DNA from: Prevotella sp. UBA2755
Lineage (GTDB): Bacteria > Bacteroidota > Bacteroidia > Bacteroidales > Bacteroidaceae
NCBI GenBank assembly: GCA_002353225.1
Contig: DEJF01000076.1
Location: 1-5,937, forward strand
Reading direction: 5' to 3'
DNA: 5,937 nt
Part shown: positions 5,346 to 5,937 of the stretch, piece after piece
How the letters are laid out: the number at the start of each line of letters is the position of its first letter
Position numbering within the stretch: the stretch's first letter is position 1
The notes under the pieces: model-generated
The model's input: the letters and a program-made list of their open reading frames with translations, nothing else
What the model was told of the DNA's origin: nothing
The model's database searches: none
Program-made: the position numbers and the translations under genes

Positions 5346-5856
5346 ATCCTCTAAATACTTTATCCATACTGATTCCACGAGTACCTGCGATAGTATAGGC
5401 ATCACGCATCTCGCTCAGAGCGGTGATGGTAGCCTTTACCAAGTTGTGGGGGTTAGAAGAACCCTTTGACTTTGCAAGCACATCCTTGATACCAACACTC
5501 TCAAGTACAGCACGCATAGCACCACCTGCTACCAGTCCGGTACCGGCTGCGGCAGGCTTCAGGAACACCTGAGCACCGCCAAAGCGTGCCTCCATCTCGT
5601 GAGGAATCGTTCCTTTCAGAACGGGAACCTTCACCAGATTCTTCTTTGCTGCCTCAACACCCTTGGCAATAGCGGCGGTAACCTCACCTGCCTTACCAAG
5701 TCCCCAGCCGATAATACCGTTGCCGTCACCGACAACGACGATGGCTGCGAATGTGAAGGTGCGACCTCCCTTTGTTACCTTTGTAACACGGTTGATGGCA
5801 ACCAGTCTGTCTTTCAACTCTACGTCACTATTTACTTTAACTTTGTTCATTGCCAT
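5344..5856 (-). CDS. rpsE: 30S ribosomal protein S5 (uS5)
   Basis: Small-subunit protein near the mRNA entry channel that affects decoding accuracy; its N-terminal loop is the classical site of spectinomycin resistance changes. The 170-residue product (E. coli 167) has the double-stranded RNA-binding-like N-terminal domain at about 13-76, with the loop VTKVTKGGRTFTF at 24-36 and VVGDGNGIIGWGLGKAGEV at 41-59. The C-terminal domain follows, with GTGLVAGGAMRAVLESVG at 105-122 and LAKSKGSSNPHNLVKAT at 127-143. The loop shows no deletion compared with the usual sensitive form. Two ATG codons are possible, at 5856 and 5850 (MAMNKV); the first lies 6 bases after the rplR stop and is taken here, but the second cannot be excluded. 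No Shine-Dalgarno sequence is seen. Confidence 0.98.
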   Translation of the reverse strand: MAMNKVKVNSDVELKDRLVAINRVTKVTKGGRTFTFAAIVVVGDGNGIIGWGLGKAGEVTAAIAKGVEAAKKNLVKVPVLKGTIPHEMEARFGGAQVFLKPAAAGTGLVAGGAMRAVLESVGIKDVLAKSKGSSNPHNLVKATITALSEMRDAYTIAGTRGISMDKVFRG

Positions 5857-5862
5857 AATCGT

Positions 5863-5937
5863 TTAAGATTTAAGTCCACCTTTACGTGCTGCATCAGCCA
5901 GAGACTTTACGCGGCCATGATAGAGATAACCATTACG
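5863..5937 (-). CDS. rplR: 50S ribosomal protein L18 (uL18), C-terminal end only
   Basis: L18 binds 5S rRNA in the central protuberance of the large subunit. Only the last 24 codons and the TAA are inside the window; they read RNGYLYHGRVKSLADAARKG followed by GLKS. This fits the conserved L18 ending, in which a (D/N)R(x)GYxYHGRVKALADAAREGGL-like segment is nearly universal. The remaining roughly 90 residues lie beyond the right edge. Position directly upstream of rpsE, with a 6-base gap, is the standard order and confirms the call despite the short length. Confidence 0.93.
   Translation of the reverse strand, partial: RNGYLYHGRVKSLADAARKGGLKS

Overview
The window is a stretch of a bacterial ribosomal-protein gene cluster. 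All twelve genes lie on the minus strand, so transcription runs from the right end (about 5937) to the left end (1). The transcribed order is rplR (3' end only), rpsE, rpmD, rplO, secY, map, infA, rpmJ, rpsM, rpsK, rpsD and rpoA (5' part only). This is the classical spc operon tail followed by the alpha operon. The organism looks like a member of Bacteroidota, most likely order Bacteroidales and plausibly a Prevotella relative. The reasons are that map sits between secY and infA with no adk, most start codons have an A/T-rich leader and no Shine-Dalgarno sequence, a Bacteroidales-style -7 promoter box (TACCTTTG) is present, and the L36 and S4 proteins are of cysteine-poor type. The taxonomic call is inference from these traits and protein similarity recalled from memory.

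Right part (2169-5937): ribosomal proteins L18, S5, L30 and L15 are followed by the translocon channel SecY, methionine aminopeptidase, initiation factor IF-1 and L36. Gaps between genes here are 1 to 24 bases, so this looks like one transcript. Only rpmD and rpmJ carry a textbook Shine-Dalgarno sequence.

Middle gap (2062-2168): the 107-base space between rpmJ and rpsM is the longest non-coding stretch. It holds a strong match to the Bacteroidales -7 promoter box and, downstream of it, a perfect 14-bp palindrome in a very A/T-rich leader. It probably starts or boosts a separate alpha-operon transcript.

Left part (1-2061): S13, S11, S4 and the RNA polymerase alpha subunit follow. The 66-base rpsK-rpsD spacer contains five tandem copies of a 9-bp unit. 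rpoA runs off the left end after 191 codons.

Together the products serve ribosome assembly (S4, S5, S11, S13, L15, L18, L30, L36), translation start (IF-1), removal of the initiator methionine (Map), export of nascent proteins (SecY) and transcription (alpha). This is core housekeeping DNA. I see no mobile element, CRISPR array, RNA gene or new multi-gene system; the points worth a second look are in the spacers and translation signals.
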